From Bacteroidota bacterium (lineage in GTDB: Bacteria; Bacteroidota; Ignavibacteria; UBA10030), in the NCBI GenBank assembly GCA_021813905.1, contig JAKAJH010000004.1, positions 1 to 53,653 on the forward strand: a stretch of DNA of 53,653 nucleotides. The letters are read 5' to 3'. A model generated the notes under the pieces. It was not told where the DNA came from. It ran no database searches and saw only the letters and a list, made by a program, of their open reading frames with translations. Each line of letters opens with the position of its first letter. Positions within the stretch are counted from its first letter, which is position 1. This document shows, one piece after another, positions 51,532 through 53,653 of the stretch. A program made the translations under genes and the position numbers.

Positions 51532-52548
51532 ATGGCGCGGTTCCGATCCCTCACGGTCGCGGGGGGCGCGCTTCTGCTCTGGGCAGTCGTTTACGCCTTC
51601 CTGCAGTCCGGCGTCGACGCGCTCATCGCGGGGCTCCACATTCCGCTCTCCGAGCGCTGGGGCACGGCGGTGGCGTTCTTTGTGTATGAAGCGCCGAAAG
51701 TGCTCCTCTTGCTGACGCTGGTGGTCTTTCTCGTCGGCATTGTGCGAACGTATTTCTCGCCCGCCCGGACGCGGCGGATGCTCGGGAACCGCTCGCCGTT
51801 CATCGGCAATGTGCTGGCAAGCATGCTGGGCATCGTCACGCCGTTCTGTTCCTGCTCGGCTGTTCCGCTCTTCATCGGATTCGTCGAGGGCGGTATTCCG
51901 CTCGGTGTCACGTTCTCGTTCCTGATCGCGGCGCCGATGATCAATGAAGTCGCGGTCGTGCTGCTTCTGGGGCTGTTCGGATGGCAGACGGCTCTTCTCT
52001 ACGTTGTGACCGGTCTGTTCATTGCCATCATCGCCGGTGCGGCGATCGGACGGATGTCAATGGAACGGCATGTCGAGCCATGGGTGTATGAGGTCCGCGC
52101 GACGGACGCCGGTGAAGAGGCGTCACTCTCTCCCGATGATCGGGTGGACGCCGCGGCGCAGTCGGTGCGTGAGATTGTGGGGCGCGTTTGGCCGTATCTG
52201 CTTGCGGGCATTGCCATCGGATCCCTCATTCACGGGTACGTGCCGGAGCAGTTCATGGCCGGTCTGATGGGCCGAACGGCCTGGTGGGCCGTTCCGGCGG
52301 CGGTGTTGCTGGGTGTTCCTCTCTACTCCAATGCGGCAGGAATCATCCCGATCGTGCAGGCGCTCCTGTCCAAAGGCGCGGCCCTGGGCACCACGCTGGC
52401 CTTCATGATGTCGGTCATTGGCCTTTCGTTGCCGGAAGTGATCATTCTTCGGAAAGTACTCCGCCCCCCGCTGATCGCCGCGTTCGTGGGTGTCGTGGCG
52501 GTCGGAATTGTTATTGTCGGATATTTCTTTAATTTTGTCCTGGGGTAG
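51532..52548 (+). CDS. Permease of the DUF318/UPF0718 (YraQ/ArsP-like) family
   Basis: A 338-residue inner-membrane permease with about 8-10 helices in two repeats. The first repeat carries TPFCSCSAVPLFIGFVEGGI (C106, C108), the signature CxCS-VP motif, and FSFLIAAPMINE. The second repeat has GVPLYSNAAGIIPIVQALLS. Related proteins export organoarsenicals (ArsP) or metal ions. A charged central loop (about 180-215) separates the halves. The adjoining CPNC protein may deliver electrons or a metal-thiol species. The substrate is unknown here. Confidence 0.88.
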   Translation: MARFRSLTVAGGALLLWAVVYAFLQSGVDALIAGLHIPLSERWGTAVAFFVYEAPKVLLLLTLVVFLVGIVRTYFSPARTRRMLGNRSPFIGNVLASMLGIVTPFCSCSAVPLFIGFVEGGIPLGVTFSFLIAAPMINEVAVVLLLGLFGWQTALLYVVTGLFIAIIAGAAIGRMSMERHVEPWVYEVRATDAGEEASLSPDDRVDAAAQSVREIVGRVWPYLLAGIAIGSLIHGYVPEQFMAGLMGRTAWWAVPAAVLLGVPLYSNAAGIIPIVQALLSKGAALGTTLAFMMSVIGLSLPEVIILRKVLRPPLIAAFVGVVAVGIVIVGYFFNFVLG

Positions 52549-52613
52549 TTGCGCCGAAGTCTGACGCGTGAGGGGTCGGCAGAGAACGCCATACGTCTCC
52601 ACGGAGGTGTTCT

Positions 52614-52943
52614 ATGGTGATCTGGCACAACACCGGCGACGCATCACGAATCCCCGAAAACGTCACCGCAGGGGAGGAGGTCGTCCTGTGGATCGGCACC
52701 TATCCGATCGAACCGGGACAAACCGTCTGGGTGGACATGAGACTTACCAAGTCTGCCGGACGGACGCTTAGCGCCACCCAACCCGCCGAATGGCACTCAA
52801 ACAACGAGCAGCGCAACAATTCGTACTGGATCGCCCAGATCGGCGCATTCGACCAGGGAGATCATGTGGAGTACAGCGTGCTCGGGAGCTGTCACGAAGA
52901 ACAGGCGCGATGCGCTGACCTGTTTGAATTCGACGTCAGCTGA
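52614..52943 (+). CDS. Small hypothetical protein, possibly Ig/CBM-like
   Basis: A 109-residue protein with no signal peptide and no recognised family. The sequence is strand-rich (GEEVVLWIGTYPIEPGQTVW, VDMRLTKS, GDHVEYSVLGS) and resembles an immunoglobulin-like or carbohydrate-binding fold in pattern only. Two cysteines (GSCHEEQARC) lie near the C-terminus. ACGGAGGTG before the ATG is a good ribosome binding site. It lies 65 nt after the permease gene and 67 nt before the rubrerythrin-like gene. Confidence 0.65.
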   Translation: MVIWHNTGDASRIPENVTAGEEVVLWIGTYPIEPGQTVWVDMRLTKSAGRTLSATQPAEWHSNNEQRNNSYWIAQIGAFDQGDHVEYSVLGSCHEEQARCADLFEFDVS

Positions 52944-53010
52944 GCGCCACTGCGGTCACGCGGTGTCCGCGCTGTTGCGTTTCATTCCGCTCACATGGGA
53001 GGATCACACC

Positions 53011-53643
53011 ATGAAGCCCACTCATGTGCTCTCCGTCGTGTGGTTGATTTCCGTGCTGACGGCGTCCGGTCTGACCGGTTGCGGCCAGCGGCAGGACGTG
53101 AACCCTGTCCCCGCCGTTACCATCGCGAATCTGCAATCCGCGTACGCCAAATCCGCTTCCCATCAAGCCATGTACGCGAAGTTCGCCGACGCGGCGACAA
53201 AGGAACACAAGTCGGCCACCGCCCGCCTGTACCGTGCCCTTGCCCGGTCGGAGCAGATCCATGCCGAGGCCCACGCCCGTCTGATCCGCACGATCGGCGC
53301 GGAGCCGCAGTCGCCGGCGATCCAGGCCGTCGCGGTCGGGACGACGATGCAGACGCTAAAGTTCGCGTGCAGCTGCGAGGGGATCGAGATCGGCTCGATG
53401 TACCCCAACATGATCCAGAGCGCCAACGCCGAGAAGGTACCGGACGCCGCCGCGCAGTTCACGGTCATTCGCGATGCCGACGGGAGTCAGTTTGATCTGC
53501 TTAACGATGCGCTCCAGCACAACGGCTATCCGACGGTGAACAAGTTCTTTGTCTGTCCCGGCTGCGGCCGGATCCTGACCGCGCGGACGCGGGCAGACTG
53601 TCCCGGCTGCAAAACGCCCAAAGAACTTCTTGAGGTAATCTGA
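53011..53643 (+). CDS. Rubrerythrin-like lipoprotein with degenerate di-iron site
   Basis: A 210-residue protein with a lipoprotein signal (VVWLISVLTASGLTGC, acylated Cys at about 24). A ferritin-like helical domain of rubrerythrin type follows: NLQSAYAKSASHQAMYAKFA, SEQIHAEAHARLI (ExxH kept), and GIEIGSMYPNM (both Glu kept). It ends with a rubredoxin-like Zn/Fe ribbon (FVCPGCGRIL and CPGCKTPKELL). Compared with rubrerythrin, the first-helix Glu is replaced (AGESQ becomes AKSAS), and the last ExxH reads DGSQ. Peroxidase activity is therefore doubtful. Envelope location is unusual for this cytoplasmic family. GGGAGGATC precedes the ATG. Confidence 0.82.
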   Translation: MKPTHVLSVVWLISVLTASGLTGCGQRQDVNPVPAVTIANLQSAYAKSASHQAMYAKFADAATKEHKSATARLYRALARSEQIHAEAHARLIRTIGAEPQSPAIQAVAVGTTMQTLKFACSCEGIEIGSMYPNMIQSANAEKVPDAAAQFTVIRDADGSQFDLLNDALQHNGYPTVNKFFVCPGCGRILTARTRADCPGCKTPKELLEVI

Positions 53644-53653
53644 TCCCATGTAT

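Overview
This is a high-GC, gene-dense bacterial chromosome segment of about 50 genes, with no rRNA, tRNA, CRISPR array, insertion sequence or phage gene that I could find. Three signs point to the FCB lineage (Bacteroidota/Chlorobiota/Ignavibacteria-Kapabacteria side). The M1 peptidase ends in an NPFNPAT-type type IX secretion sorting domain. Several intergenic promoter-like sequences share a -10 of the form TAnnTTG, close to the Bacteroidota TAnnTTTG. The catabolic set (2-oxoacid:ferredoxin oxidoreductase, split methylmalonyl-CoA mutase, H+-pyrophosphatase, exported peptidases, c-type cytochromes) fits a peptide-degrading anaerobe or facultative anaerobe. The species cannot be named from the sequence alone.

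Layout. 1-3400 (minus): two APC-superfamily amino acid permeases with a downstream terminator. 3400-6430: methylmalonyl-CoA mutase large subunit plus epimerase, divergent from a TetR regulator whose promoter carries an inverted repeat just after the -10. 6828-9386: membrane pyrophosphatase of the K+-independent type. 9550-14520: a methionine operon (metY, aspartokinase-homoserine dehydrogenase fusion, metA) under a complete SAM-I riboswitch with terminator. 15157-20278 (minus): serA, a DUF1015 gene and korDABC in one apparent operon, divergent from serC. 21702-26217: an outer-membrane protein, a metallophosphoesterase/beta-propeller fusion and a cystathionine gamma-synthase-family enzyme. 26312-34383 (minus): an exported peptidase operon with a tricorn homologue, a class V aminotransferase, an M1 aminopeptidase with T9SS tail, a lipocalin and a lipoprotein. 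34617-39680: alpha-glucan phosphorylase, a membrane protein, a DinB/YfiT-like protein and a stand-alone membrane sensor-like protein.

39690-53643 is the most unusual part. An ECF-like sigma factor and a zinc-finger anti-sigma-like protein are followed by alternating copies of the zinc-finger protein and DUF2892 membrane protein, then a protein disulfide oxidoreductase, OsmC and a sigma-54 response regulator. Next come a Cyc2-like heme/beta-barrel protein and a pentaheme cytochrome (minus), two small exported DGDG proteins, an outer-membrane barrel, an NtrB-like histidine kinase, a thioredoxin-like protein, a CSCS permease, and a rubrerythrin-like lipoprotein with a degenerate metal site. Sigma-54-type promoter sequences sit in front of the first DUF2892 gene and the first DGDG gene, and a weaker one before the thioredoxin-like gene. 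I infer a redox or thiol/metal stress and electron-transfer island controlled partly by the split NtrB/NtrC-like pair.

Most functional calls rest on motifs and recognised family resemblance, not on database searches.
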